Positions 13,201 through 26,391 of a stretch of 64,000 nt of DNA are shown here, piece by piece (positions within the stretch are counted from its first letter, which is position 1; every line of letters starts with the position of its first letter). A model generated the notes under the pieces. The model made no database searches, was not told the DNA's origin, and worked only from the letters and a program-made list of their open reading frames with translations. Source of the stretch: Apostichopus japonicus. Lineage: Eukaryota; Echinodermata; Holothuroidea; Aspidochirotida; Stichopodidae. The stretch covers positions 32,695,668-32,759,667 of the forward strand of contig NC_092569.1 of the NCBI RefSeq assembly GCF_037975245.1, written 5' to 3'. The position numbers and the translations under genes are program-made.

Positions 13201-14061
13201 AATTGCTAAACATTGATATTTTCAGGTCATACTTACACTGTCTTAATAATACAATTGTATATTTATGATAAGCAATTGGACAAAAACAAGACATTTCATT
13301 TCAAAGCTAAACCTGCCCTATACTCTGATTGTTACATACTTGACTCGAGTAGACCGAGACAGCTTCAGATACAATTATGCAAAAATGGCCTCGGATGATG
13401 AAAAATACTTTAGATTCACTTGCTTTTTGGACACATAATACAATCTTTAAGATTTTTAGAAGTAAATGTAATAAATTGACGTTTGCATTTAATGTTCATT
13501 TCATTATCATTATGAACAATTTTTAGATAACATTAAATATGTTGAAAACGATTATTGATTACCATACAATACAGGAACAATGATAGAAATGAACTAAATT
13601 ATAATTTCTACTTCCTTCTCAGCTTGTATTAAGTTGAATTATGTGATTGGTGGCTCCAGTTAACCGTGGCAAAACGGATATTGTGTATCTTACTTTCTTT
13701 CTTTGTAGGTAATAATGCTATGGCCGATAGCAACAATAAACAATTTAGTACAAAAGACCAGGACAACGACGGCTGGAGCAGCTATGACTGTGCTGAACGG
13801 CATCGAGGAGCCTGGTGGTTTACACAGGACTATCGCTGTAGAGATCATTATTCCTCTTCTTATTGTAGAACTTACTGCCCCACTTATGATTATTATTGCG
13901 ATGGTTTCCCTGTCGGTGGTGACGACTGTGCCGATTGTGCAGATGTTCACCTGAACGCAGAATACGACGGGTCTACTAGAGGAACGAACATGTTCTGGCA
14001 AAGTCTTCCTGGATACGATTGTAACCTTCAGTTCACAGAAATGAAAATACGACCTGTGTAG
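4251..14061 (+). CDS. Gene B: secreted fibrinogen-related protein with FBG(partial)-TIL-EGF-FBG layout, 562 aa
   Basis: Eight exons: 4251-4331, 8432-8462, 9059-9231, 9636-9900, 10531-10742, 10989-11300, 11777-12038 and 13709-14061. All have GT/AG borders and compatible phases; the sum is 563 codons including TAG. Residues 1-27 (MEKLGGRKCWQSVLAVLMLW...) are a hydrophobic signal peptide. Residues about 53-183 form a first fibrinogen module (PRDCKEV, PDGYSEPF, GGWT, VLQRRL, GFGFPRSEVWLGNE) without the P subdomain. Residues 184-254 are TIL-like, about 270-311 EGF-like, and about 315-562 a full fibrinogen domain ending TEMKIRPV. N-glycosylation sequons NTS, NRT and NET are visible. The start is the ATG shared by all three copies. 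Function in recognition or agglutination outside the cell is inferred from the family. The 4.1-kb first intron shows no further exon. Confidence 0.87.
4332..8431 (+). other. Intron 1 of gene B (4.1 kb)
   Basis: Aligns along most of its length with intron 1 of gene C (18883-23099) and gene D (35151-39409). It contains an ACTTA pentamer array at about 4729-4755 that is shorter in the other two copies, and a G-rich tract near 4780. Small open frames recur at matching places in the three introns (for example 6843, 21537 and 37803), but this follows from block duplication and their ends differ. No exon recognised. Confidence 0.7.
9059..9900 (+). other. Gene B exons 3-4: first fibrinogen module without P subdomain
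   Basis: Exon 3 (9059-9231) gives the A subdomain start, with DCKEV, SGVYLIKPDG, YCDND and GGWT. Exon 4 (9636-9900) gives the B subdomain, with WLGNE, LTNQKQYQLRLEF, DNFRISDE and GSYRGTP. A normal fibrinogen domain would continue with the calcium site, GAWW and MKIRP. Here exon 4 is spliced in phase 1 directly to the TIL-like exon. The missing part holds the usual ligand pocket, so this module may be structural or may pair with the second one. Confidence 0.85.
10531..10742 (+). other. Gene B exon 5: TIL-like cysteine-rich module
   Basis: The exon encodes 71 residues with the spacing of trypsin-inhibitor-like (TIL) domains: CPTNEIFTNETCERRC, then ETC, ERCACVG, GNCIP and KCLCF. About nine cysteines are visible, against ten in the classic fold, so a disulfide may be missing or rearranged. 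The exon is phase 1 at its start and phase 0 at its end. TIL domains occur as protease inhibitors and as spacers in mucin- or von Willebrand-like proteins. Inhibitory activity cannot be told from the sequence. Confidence 0.72.
10989..11300 (+). other. Gene B exon 6: EGF-like module plus start of second fibrinogen domain
   Basis: A 104-codon exon, phase 0 at both ends. An EGF-like module is shown by YQCSDDATCDERNG, CYCNDGYEGDGVEC and an extra upstream Cys. It is followed by VIPKDC, DGVYTIYPDNWP, YCEMES and GGGWT, the start of a second fibrinogen domain. The DGYEGDGVEC end is typical of EGF domains. Confidence 0.88.
13709..14061 (+). other. Gene B exon 8: P subdomain with cysteine-rich insertion
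   Basis: The exon begins in phase 1 after tttgtag and ends with TAG. It carries FSTKDQDNDGW (calcium-site region), CAERHRGAWWF, then an insertion of roughly 30 residues with six cysteines (RCRDHY, YCRTYC, YYCDGF, DDCADC). It closes with HLNAEYDGSTRGTNMFW and TEMKIRPV. An additional Cys near the end (YDCNL) has a counterpart in genes A, C and D. Confidence 0.88.
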
Positions 14062-14182
14062 ATGTGCAGAATCGAGTGATATCACTAAACAAACGACTAT
14101 TTATTGGCAAATCACAACCCAACATGAAGATAATTTATTGAAATGAAAAAAAAATTCGTGCAGCTCAACTTGCAAAGTTTCT

Positions 14183-14188
14183 AATAAA
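14183..14188 (+). terminator. Possible poly(A) signal of gene B
   Basis: AATAAA 122 bases after the gene B stop codon, the first canonical hexamer downstream. Confidence 0.5.
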
Positions 14189-17100
14189 AAGTTGGGTAAA
14201 TATAAAATACTACGACCGCAAGTATTTTATTTGTTTAGTACATGCGATGTAGTGTACAATTAATAGTAACATTCAGTTTGCATTTGAATGTTAACTCAAA
14301 TTCATAACTCTGAAATCGAAAGTCAAATTTCTAGATTATCACTTCAAACAGAATATTTCGAATTTCATGCAAATTTGTTATATGATGTTAAAAATAAAAG
14401 AAATATTAACGAGCTAGACGAGTGCAAAGTTGTCTATCGTGTTCTTTTCTTTTTCTCTTCTTTTTCTCTTCTTTTCCAACTGGGAGTTCAAGGTCAAGAA
14501 CACGAGACAATCAATGTTTATAAAAACTGTTAACAATTACTTCCTCCAGCCGTTCTCTTCCAAGATATAGCCAATCTCTTACTATGTATTGACATCCACA
14601 ATGTCATACAGAGAATATACTTTTATTCTCCTCAATTCTTTCTTACTTTCCTGAAGCATGCAATATACCTTCTGTAAAAATAAGTAAACTGAAATATTCA
14701 TACCTTTAATATGTTTTTGCTCGTATAGACTGGAATTTAGTTATGTCGTATTTGCGCTCATGTCATGTCCATGTTACTAAATTGTAGATGTGCACCTTTG
14801 TATTCATTTCCTCTCCTCAATATATAATATAATTTTGAACGAGCTATACTTTAATATTGATGCCTGTACGGCCAATACATGAAAGAAATCATAAAAATGA
14901 CATCCCTTTTCTAAACATTCAAAGGGCCAACTTCTTCAATTGGAAATGGGTAGTCGGTTCTAAACTTTGTCCTAATTCAAGTCAGTATGTGGCATCCGTA
15001 TGTTTGTTTAATATCTCTGTATGCCATCCTTTCTAAGTATGCCAAAGAAGGAGCTTGCTAAGTCGTGGTTACGTAACATAAAGAAACCAAAACACTTTGC
15101 AGCAACACATTATTAAGGTAGGAGGCGAGTAAGCTGCATAACCTAATACTTCGGCAGGATTACATTCCTGAAATACAAAGGAGGGCTTTATAACATATTT
15201 TATACAGATAAAGGAAGATATTGTTCTGGACAAAATTACATAACACTCACCATCAGTTGTAGCCGTTGACATATAGCAAATAAATGCATATAATCACTGG
15301 TGAACATATTAAATGTTATTTAATGTATCCTTCCTGATAACGCGTGGAGTAGATCTTTTTCTGTGGGTATCGTACCACAATTACAGTATTGAACATTTGC
15401 TCGAAGGTTAAACGTCGAAAATAAAATAGTTATTGCTTTGGCATATTTCAGCAATCATCACTCTTCTTTTTTTGTGCCTTAAAGATAAAGAGTTTAAATC
15501 AAGGCACAGGTGGTGTGAACATTAGGAGGATCAAAGTTGATTTCAAAAATTACAAATTGTTTGGTTGAAAGTGGATAGTAACCCAAGCGAGAAGTAGGAA
15601 GGACTAGGGTTCAGTGGGCTCGATTTACTTCTCTTCTAGCTCAAAATCTAAACGGTCATGATATGGAAATTTGTAGGTGTATTTATAGATCAACCAATCA
15701 GCTATAATACTGTGGGTAAGGAATGCAAGTCGAAAGATATCTAAGCTTCTTGGGCTTGGAATGTGACGAGTTTATTGTATAAGTCAATGGAACGACTACT
15801 TATACAACATGTAACATCATTAAATTCGGTTCAGTGATGTAGGAAGTTATCAAAGAGTGAGGGGGCAAAGAATGAATAGAAACAAACTAGTTTCGTGTAA
15901 TCACATGACCAATTTAATCACCGGGCACTTCCGCTAATGCAGTGCCAAAAAAAACAAAAAACAAACAGACCGTTCTTGGTGTGAGCAATCAGATGTTACT
16001 TTTGTAGTGCACATGCGAGCTACAATATTGGGAATACTAGCCCAATCCATCACCTACATGGCGGGATGGTGAAGGTCAGCTGAACATGCACTCTTCATTA
16101 CAACCTCAAATTCACAGATTGGAGAAAATCCAGGCTCAGATTTGCAAATTTTGCAAAGCACCTTATGTTTGTAAAATGTCGCTAACTAGGCGAGGATACA
16201 TCAATTTGACCAATCAGTGTCCAGGAGATCTGTGTTTTCTCTGTCACTTCCGAAACAGGTGTACTTCGTGGTTGTGGTTGTGGTGCTTTTAGTCTTTATT
16301 ATATTACAGGCTCGTGCTACCTAGAGTACTGTTTATAAACAATTCACAATATAGCCTAGCTTTAGTCTGCGTTAAAGACCAAACGCCGAACTGTTTTTTC
16401 CGTGAACGAAATAAATTCAAAGGGGTTGCAGTAACAAAGAACCGTCCATTGAATATGACATACTGACTAACTTTGACGTTCACCACGCACTACAATGACA
16501 TATGTTTGTATAAAACTACAGTTGTTCTAGTTATAAAAGAAGTTGTAGCAGATCATATGACTACTAGAGTAATGTCACAATCGATTCACACATAGATTAC
16601 AGTAACTACTGTAAATCTTAACACTTTGTAACACTGTGACAGTAAATATTGGATTGTGCTGACAAATCTGATAGGTAGCATGTGCTATTAGGTTTACAGT
16701 AAGAGCTGAGGATATGTGTAATCCCAACAAATCCCAACAACTGTATTTGTGATGGGGTGGTGTTTCAGAGGAAGAGATGCATGCCTCCCTCTAATTGTGC
16801 TATATCAACTGTGAATTAAGTAATATAGAAACTGCTCTCTTGTCAAGCACTCTCCGACTCAAGATGCAGCAAACATCTCTCTGTCACTCATACCCATAAC
16901 TGGTATCATATCGAAGTATCATAATTCCTCAAAATTTTCTTTTTTCCTACAAGGTACATAGACCTCGAAGCCTCAGTCAATTTTGGTTTCGTACTTAACG
17001 AGACACATTTCTCAGGCCACTATTCCTAAAAAAAAACTAAGGATATACTAACCCTCATCTTTAATGCACATTGCGTCCATTTAAAATCAAAACTAGAGAA

Positions 17101-17530
17101 CAATATTAATATATTCCAAAATATATGAGGTCATCATTATTCATTTTATATAAAACTATTGCCTATAAATACAAAATTCAAATAAGGATAAAGCGTGTCT
17201 GATATGGTTTTCTTGAGATTTCACATTTCATCTCATCCGACCTAAACTGACCTTTGACCTACTTGAAACGTTAACAGTATTGAACTCAGTGTGATGTATG
17301 CAAATATCCAGCGTGACATATGGGTAAACCATCGTCATTTAGTTACGTATATACAAATTTGACGCCACTCAAAGTTACATGTTCAAGACATCATGGCTAG
17401 AAAAGTTAAGATCATCGTCGAAACTATGACTTAACAAATATGATATGAAACACTAATATGTAGTTTTAGCGGTGGGTTGTAGATGAAATCGTTCAACACA
17501 TCAACAAGATATAAGGATATTTAACCGACG
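14189..17530. other. Intergenic region between genes B and C
   Basis: About 3.3 kb of AT-rich sequence with no recognisable exon, RNA gene or transposon. Frames such as 14288-14533 and 16086-16292 show no familiar motif and no splice context that I can support. A weak inverted arrangement around 16570-16670 was not convincing. Confidence 0.5.
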
Positions 17531-20500
17531 TCTGTTCCTGTTATAACGTAAGATGTAGTATGAATGCGTGAAGAGGTAGTGGGTCTGGAGGACTTATTCA
17601 AGGTCCAAATAAAAAAACTGTGCTAACCTAATTCAATAACTGAACATTTCGAACAGCTCTTAGTCATCTTCATTAAATCAGTCTTAAAGTTACGCTCTCC
17701 TGTTTGCCCAATTAAAAAAAAACATTGAACTATTTGTCAGAGTGAAAACAACATCGCAAGTAACATTTAATTGTTTTTTTTTTGCTATCCTTTAATCTGC
17801 ACCTCTGCCAAATCGTAATTTTTTGACACATACCTGGAGGTTACACATTTCCTAATCTACTATCTAAATACGTAACTGAACAATTATGACGCCAGATGAA
17901 ATTCGACATTTTGCCTTCTTGTTTCAGACTTATAATAGACCAATAAGATTTGGTTCTTCCCGTTTCTCACAATATCCACGTTTGCAACTGATGGACTGAC
18001 GTGGAACTGTAAGCAACATCTATGTTTCTTCGACATATACTGGACGATATGTGAGAAACGAAACACATTACAGTAGAAAGCTATTATTCCAATTTGCTAA
18101 TGAAATGTATCTGAAATATAGTGCATATTGAATAAATTTAAAAGCCGATTCCAAAATGAATACTCACTGTATGCCACGAAGAGATACGGAATATATTTAT
18201 TAAATAGAGGATACAACCGTCAATAACTTCACAAAAGGTGTGTTGAAAAGTAAATAATTGAAAGATCTATGATTTCCTTCTACTGAGAAAACGAAATTCA
18301 TATACAATCAAAAGGTATTGATGATTACGATGTATTGATTATTGCACACGATGAAATAGTTTAGAAGGAAAAGAGCGTGGTGTTCTAATCTACTGAAAAG
18401 CATTAAAATGAGTAAACTTCTAAACGAATTGAAATGACCGATGAGTTCCAACTTCCGCGATCCCTAGTTATCCTGGGAGAAGTTTTCTCTGCACAAAAGT
18501 TCATTAATACGTGTATAGCATGACATAAGATTAGACGACCTTTGTATAAACTTAATCCGAAACAGCTTTCAACCGATAACTGTAAGGAACGTACTGATTA
18601 AATGTATTCGCTACGGATCAGAGCATGCGTAGTGACATTATTGTGACAATTTGATACCGAATTTCTTCCATTGGCATCCGTAGTAGAATAATTTCAATCG
18701 TTATTGAATCACGTTGTCTAGATGTTTTATATTTCATTGTCGTTTCATTCCTCGTCAACAGCTAAACCTCGTTATCTAAACTCAAGATTTTTTTCAATAT
18801 CATGGAAAAACTTGGAGGACGAAAATGTTGGCATAGTGTCTTGGCAGTTTTGATGTTATGGAGTTTTCTTGAATTAAACACGGTAAGTTACTTTTCAAGA
18901 ATTTTTATTCTTCGATTCTCACATACAACTTTTGCTCTCATAGTTTGAATTTCATATGTTGTTTGAAAATCACAATATTTTAAAGTTTTGATAACTGTGA
19001 AGTCGACTTCAAAGGTTATATACTAGACCATCTCTTTCCTTACTTTTGTTACTGAAGAAAATCATTAAGTTTCTATATGCATCAGGACTGCCTGCATTCT
19101 CTTATGTTGAACTTCATTATTTTGAGAAGATGAAGAAACTATAATCAGTTTAAAAGTGGAATTATAAATTTCATTCTAAAAAGTCTCTTGTTTCAAAGTT
19201 TGGAGAGAGAATATCTTAACAATATACGGATAATGTACAAAATATATTATAAAATAATATCGATGTTTTTCTTTCTAACTTCAATCAACCATTGTTCCAG
19301 AAGCAAAACCACGCTCTCATTTTCAAAGTGCTTCAATAATTTTGAAATCGTTTTAACCTAACTTAACTTACAAGGCAAAACAAATGGGAGGGGGGTGGGG
19401 TGGGGTTGGAGGGAAAGATTGAATGAAAAAGAATTATATGTATTGTGCTATTAATTTTTGAGGTTTGAAAAACGTGGTCAACTGTGAGAACCAAAATTCT
19501 AGTTTTTAGATATGATTTCTCTACCCCTCCTTTTTCAAAACTGTAATTAATATTGCTAAATAATAGCTTTATACTACTTCTCGAATAAATATGGCGTATG
19601 ATGCCTAAATAGCAAAATAACTCTGACATGGACATGCTTATCAATTTATATCATATTTTTCGGTCTACTGCGTACAATTTTGAGTCAAGTATTTCTCATA
19701 TTTAGGAAAGATACACAAATAAGTTCACTTCATAAAAATTTCAGGACGTTTCTCTTATCTGTATCAAATAACCAATCCTGTATCTTACTTCTCAAAGAAT
19801 ATACTTCCATTACATGTATCCTCTGTTTATTATGCTTGGTACAAGACATCTTAATCTTAACGCTATCTGTACCAGGAGGCACGCAAGGATGAGACGTCTT
19901 CACTCCACTTCTTCCTACTACAAGACATAGCTAAACTATAATCAGAAAAGTTCATCGGTATAAAGTTTCTTCATCGCGAAAATGCAAATCCCCTTCTTCG
20001 ATCTTTCTTATGTTTTCCCGTCTTTAATTTAATAGTCACATAACTTGTCTTTACTCATGCAGATTTCGATGACGATTTCAAATGCAGATGCCCATGTTTA
20101 ACGTAGCTGTTATGTTAATACCATATAAGATTCAATATTCTGTTTTAGCTATTAGACACACACAGTTAAATTATATATGATATTATCTTCCCTTACTTTA
20201 TTTACATTGGACTGAATAATTATACACTTTTCACGAAGCAAAAACATTTGACTCAGTTCCTGTTTTGTGGATAGAATTTCCAACATAAATACCAGCGAGC
20301 CAAGTTTTTTTTTACTTTCGTGTGATTTGTTTCCAATGCAGTTATGAATACTAACGATAACACATAAATATGTATATTCAGTGCTGTTATCAGGGCGTTG
20401 ATCTGCTAGAACTGTTATCCAAAAACACTCCAATTTGTAGGTTCTCGTATCTCGAACATCATTTATATAATTCATAATTAACGAACTACATGAACACAAG

Positions 20501-23500
20501 TATATCGTTAGCGGAAGATAGAATGATTGTGAAGATTGAAGTTAAAGATCTAAATATCCACACATCATTATAGCGTCCTAACATAGAGAGACAGGCCTGC
20601 GTTCAAGGCATTGGAATCTCTCAAGGGGTTGGAATTTTTTTTCACTATTCTATATATGCCGACACTGTAACGTAATCCGCCATAAATGCTACACTTATCA
20701 AGTAGTCTTAGATTTAAATAAAAGTTTAACCCTTGTATATATCAAAGCCGTAGTGTACTTATATGTTGTTTGTTTAAGTTACTAAACAATATATTTTTGA
20801 TATTTTCGTCAATAGTTTGCTCATGATACTTGATATTGCTACAAAATAACTAAACTAGAACTTGGTACAAAATGTGATCCGACAAAGTGACAAAGTAACT
20901 CACTCTATCCTTATTGTTACCCTTAATTTAAGACAGTCGGCAAACTTTGAACTTAGTATCTCCTGTTTCGTTATTAGCCCTGTTGAATTCCAAAGAGTGT
21001 GGCTTTTAATTCAAGCTATATGAACCTATCAAATGATCGATTATACTATCGGATGTGAAAAAGAAGATTGCGTGATCAACAGCAGCAACAACAATTCTGA
21101 AATAGAAGATCTTAATTCATTCGAAATATACTAATAGTAACAATAAAGACAGAAATATTTTGCAAAGATAAATGAGTATATTCCATTTATGCAGATCCTC
21201 AAGTATCATGATATGAAAGGGACCTAATTCTTAAATTAATAAGTTTTACACAAGTGTGTAAAGACGTATTGATTTACTTTTGAATCAACAACAATTATCA
21301 CAATTTCAGTTACAATTATCGTTCTACAATATATCATACTCAGCAGACTCTGAAATTCTGCTTATTTCGTTCAACTTCAAATTTGATTTCATATGTGGAT
21401 TTTCATAATAATTACGACATTATGGAAAATGATCTTTTTTGTTGTAATTTAATTTATTGACGGGAATAATTAATTTAATTTCCTCAGCATCTTTAATTTT
21501 GGATCACACAATATAATCTTTAAGAACTAATTTGTTGTGCAATACCGTTGCCTTCACCTAGAGAAATTGGAACATTGTTTCCAATACATTTCAATACTTT
21601 GTGATCAAGTTCACATAGATTGCTCAAAATGTTCTCTTTTAACTTATTTTATCACAATAATTCCACAATTAGGTTGGAAAAATAAGAACCCAGTGTACAG
21701 TAAAATATGTGACCAACTCAGGTACTATATTGTTCTGATAAATATTTTATGAAGTTACAAAACTAAACAATTTGTTAAACTAAATGAGATAACGTGACTG
21801 TAGTCCTTGGTAAAAGTCATAAACAGATAAATACATTCAATGAATTAGAGACATTTACAGCATCTGCATCTTTTGGTCAAGTTTAGCAATCGGTTTAATA
21901 ATTGATACAAAGACCTCTTCAGGATATGAGCAAATACTAACATTTACTTAATCACCAAATGTACTGATTCTTTATTTTTTTTCTCTCTCCATATTTCATG
22001 TTCCGCAATGTGCAATATAGATTCTTGAACAACCCATATAAGTAGTATTAGATGATCAATTTTATAGGCATTAACAATAGTTCAATTTAAACTTTCAATT
22101 GATAGATATTCTAAAATAGGGACAATTTCTATCTGTGGTATGTTACGAAGATCTGAGTCATTCAATCAGAGAATATATGTCTGATCTCGGGCTTTAATTC
22201 ATTTTATCTTCTTCAAAACTGCCAGCTCTTCCCATCTTTTTGATAAAATATGTTGTATCGCTAATAAAAGTAATCAGCGTTTCAAATACTTTAAATTATC
22301 AATTGACGTCTCGCATCTTAAAAAATAGTCTTATCCACAGTTTAAACACACAAACAAACAGTTGCCCATATTACGAATTGCATTTTTTGTTAATTCATAT
22401 TACCTGAGATCCTAAGAATAGCCAAAACCCGCTGCAGGAAAGCGGAAAAGCTATGTAAATAGGCAGTCAGTCTACAAAGAAACATTTTAACAGATTTAGG
22501 TTATGTTTATTAAAGAGCGTTTTTGTCTCTCTTTGTGCTTCTCTGTCCAAACAAAACGCTGTGTTTATCGATTTGTAGAAAATATAAAAGCCAAGCTTTA
22601 TGTACGCCTTTGTAGGTCAAAGATAATTTCCTATTAGAACTCGTAATTGAATGCTACAAGCATTGTGTGATTTCAACCATACTTAGCTGCCAAAAGCAGC
22701 AAAACAATATTAGAAAATACAAAAAAAAAATAAAAGTATTATTAGGGGGGAAAAGAGCTCTTCAGTGTAAGTAATACAGTACAGTACGAAGAAGACTTGA
22801 AACTTAGGTTAATATTCTTGTTATGATACTGATTTATTAGCTCAATTGACATTCTGCTAATCGTATTCAGTGACATAGTTGCAATAGATACCTCTCGTTC
22901 CTCATTTTCGTAACTTTTTCAGTAAATTCTGAAGCAGCAAAACTAGGTTAGAAAATAAAAATAGATTATGAAGAGAAATACAGAACAAATTATCAAAACC
23001 TCCAATGTACGGTATGTAGAGTAAAGTCAAATATTATGTACTACGGTGATAATTCGTGCTTCCCATTTTTGTAACATTTTCAGTTCTATTCTTTAACAGG
23101 TCATCGCCAGCGTCGTGAGCCAATCATCAGGTTAGTCTATTTAAATTAATTTGGTTCGACAGATAAAATAGACGTATCATTGATGGATTGATTGGTTTTG
23201 TTTCAGTAATAACAAATTGCTAAGCATGTCGTGGTGGGAATCTTTACTCTTGAACGATATATTCTTTGTCTTAGAGTACGCTAAATCACAATTGCAAAAG
23301 CAACTTTTCCCCTGTGTAGAATCTTGCAGCAGTGTTTCAAATCTATGTTTGCCTTTTCTTATTAGGTGTACGTCAGCGGTTATTTCTACCCACTTAGTTA
23401 TTCACAAACCCATGGAGTCAATTATAGAAGCTGAACTGTAAATATTAATTTTAATTGACAGAGATATATTACAAACAGATTTGCGTGTTGTTGATATGTA

Positions 23501-25668
23501 ATATTAAACTAGTCGTCGAGTAACTGTTGTAAGCTACCGTTACCTGAAGTCGTTGACTTCCGATAGATTTAAAATATCCTCATTACATTTGATTGATGAA
23601 AATATTATGCAGGTCTTCTAAATACCTATCTAACATACTAACGCTGCACGAACAGGCAGAAATATGTATGCACAAACCTTCATTTCAGTGGACAATTATA
23701 CAGGTTTACTTCAATTTACCATAGGTTCTTCATACTTTGTTTTTCAACAACCCGAGTACCCGAGGGATTGCAAAGAAGTATTGAATGCCTGCTCTTCTAC
23801 CCACAATACATCTGGGGTGTTCCTTATCAAACCAGATGGCTACCCTGAACCATTTGAAGTCTACTGTGATAATGATCTTGAAAATGGAGGATGGACGGTA
23901 AGAGTTATATTGAGAAGTTATTATCATAGTAAAAGCTCTCATGTAGCAACGTTCAAGATCACTTTATAACTAATAGAATCACATTACTGAAGAAAGCCGG
24001 GAGAGATGTTCATGCGAATCTGTGAATACTTATAATCAATTGCGCTCCATTTCACATTTCAGAAAATCTATGGCAAGTAAAGAAAAAAATCTTTAAATTT
24101 GTGAAAGTCAGAAATTTAATGTTACTTCATGTTTTTAATTAAACCAACGACAATTCTCGTCATTCGGTAAATGTTTTTTACGTATTTGGAAGTGTGCTAC
24201 AACGAAGACTTCAAGACAAGGAATAACAAAGGAATCTTTATACAAGACAAGAGTTTATTGTGTTAATATATTTCACCTGTATTTTCATTTATAAATATAA
24301 CAGGTTTTGCAAAGACGACTAATGGAATCTATCAACTTCAATCGAACATGGAAAGACTTCAGAAACGGCTTTGGGTTTCCACGAAATGAGGTTTGGCTTG
24401 GAAATGAGAAAGTAGCTTTTCTAACGAACCAAAAACAGTATCAACTACGACTGGAGTTTCAGAACGCTGCGGGACAGTCTTACTACGTAACATATGACAA
24501 CTTTCGTATTTCAGATGAATGGGGGCAATATGCACTGTCAAGTTTAGGTTCATACCGAGGAACACCAAGTAAGTCAAAATAAAATAAACGACAATGTGAC
24601 CCGACTCTTTCAATTCAAGGTTACTTAAAGCACATGCTCTCTTTTAATAGCGTTGAATTTGATCATACGGTCAATATATATGGCTTTGATTTGTCTCGTT
24701 TCTCACCAGACTACATTTGTATGTTTAAGTCATCTTCGCATAGATAGAAGGTTGTATCTACAATAACCCTATTCCCTATATCTGTTTTATAAACGTGAGC
24801 AAAGTAATATGACCAAAGCATAAACTAACTGAATAATATTTATAGGCAAAGTTTGTCGTTACTTTGTTGACGTAGACATGATGGTTTGGAAAGTAGAAAA
24901 CATGAGGCGATATTAATTATGCCGAGGAAAGAAATAATATATTTTCTATAGTGACTTCATCAAAACTAAACAGAGATTTATACTATAAAGAGGTCGTAAC
25001 TATAGTTTCAGAAGATTTATTGCCTGACTTGCTATAATTATGTTCGCTTTTGCTTGTTTAATCTTTTGATTTTATGAGCTCCGTTGATGGAAATAATCGT
25101 TTCTTATTCGATTCAAATGTTGCAGTGTTTTCTTTCACATGATAGAAGCACAACTTTTTATATCGCATATTCATTAAAAACGATTCCTTCATACAGCTTC
25201 AAACATTGAATGGTGTCCGACTAACGAAATATTCACCAACGAAACATGTGAGAGGAGGTGTGAGGACCCTGAGACCTGCGTCTCTTCAACCTCTCTTGTA
25301 AAACCAGAGAGATGTGCTTGTGTCGGTGAATATATGATTCATGAAGGAAATTGCATTCCTCAGAACCAATGCGGATGTTTTGCTGCTGACAAGGGAGGTG
25401 TCTTAAGGGTCAGTACTTTGACTACGGTCAATATTGTTCACATCTTCTTCTTTCTCTAACATGTCTCTAACATATTCTTATTTTTCTAACATTTTCTTCT
25501 TTTTCTTTCATTCATGTCTTTTTATTTTAATAGGTCAAGACCCTTAATACTTTATCAATTACTCATTTAGAAATGCTTGACTATTTTCTCCTAAGAATTA
25601 ATAATGATACTCTAGTACCCTGTCCTTAGTTTGTTAAACTAAATTTTCTATTGTTATTTGAAAACCAG

Positions 25669-25765
25669 AACGGCGAGTCTTTCATCAATCCAGACTGTAC
25701 AAGAAGATCAAACTGTAGTAATAACCAAGTAACTTTAGTAGAGAATTATCAGTGTGGCGATGACA
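25669..25765 (+). pseudogene. Truncated EGF exon of gene C
   Basis: It starts after the aaaaccag acceptor exactly as exon 6 of genes B and D does and reads NGESFINPDCTRRSNC and ENYQCGDD. Then homology stops in the middle of the EGF module. What follows is sequence that in this gene normally lies inside the introns after the complete EGF exons. The 3' half of the exon and its donor are therefore deleted. Reading on gives a stop at about 25867. Confidence 0.82.
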
Positions 25766-25778
25766 TTTTAACTGACAT

Positions 25779-25808
25779 CTCGACTGACAGTCAAAACTGT
25801 CAGTCGAG
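25779..25808. repeat. Perfect 13-bp inverted repeat at the deletion junction
   Basis: Arm CTCGACTGACAGT (25779-25791), loop caaa, arm ACTGTCAGTCGAG (25796-25808). The right arm is part of intron sequence found again near 27300 and, with changes, near 26580. The left arm has no counterpart there. Confidence 0.9.
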
Positions 25809-26181
25809 GGATGAATTACATTTAATCAGGAAGCATAAGACCACTCCTACGGATGTGTATACCTTATAAGCCTTACATAAACAGTCTGGGATACTTTGTA
25901 CCACAGTCTTGAGGTTAGAAAAATTTGTAGGCCTAATGAGTAGTCGCAATAAGCCTGTTAATGCAACAATTGACGACTTTCTTTTTATACAGCGGATCCA
26001 CAGGCCCCTACATCGCAGTTGGCTTCGAAAACCACCTAAAACCTTCATAAAGGTTCATGCCCATACCTAGATTAGTCGATGAGATCACCGTTGAAATCCT
26101 GCACTTCCCACTGTGACAACCACAAATTCATAATTCATTTATTAGTTGTTGTTTTTCCTTTCGCTGAATATCTTAAATTAG

Positions 26182-26391
26182 GAGGGCCACGTTTACATTG
26201 ATTTAAGATGTACACGAAAATCAACTTGTAAGAACAGCCGGCTTGTAGATGAGAGTTACCAGTGTAGTAGTCACGCAACCTGTGCTGAGAGGAACGGTGT
26301 CCGTAAATGTTACTGCAATCCAAACTACCAAGGGGACGGAGTGACGTGCCGCCATAACTGCTTTGTTGCTGACATAGGAAGTGTATTAGGG
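26182..26391 (+). CDS. Gene C extra EGF exon (copy b)
   Basis: The acceptor is aaattag and the donor gtcagt; 70 codons, phase 0 at both ends. It encodes DLRCTRKSTC, ESYQCSSHATCAERNG, KCYCNPNYQGDGVTC and then NCFVADIGSVLG. The EGF part resembles exon 6. The last residues and the donor resemble the end of the TIL-like exon 5 (CFAADKGGVLR, gtcagt), so the exon looks like an exon 6/exon 5 hybrid. Confidence 0.78.

Noticed and set aside
13690-14085. 131-codon antisense frame over exon 8 of gene B
   Set aside because: It mirrors the coding exon and recurs antisense to exon 8 of C and D; no independent evidence.
16560-16690. Weak inverted repeat suggestive of a MITE
   Set aside because: Arms match poorly and no target duplication is visible.
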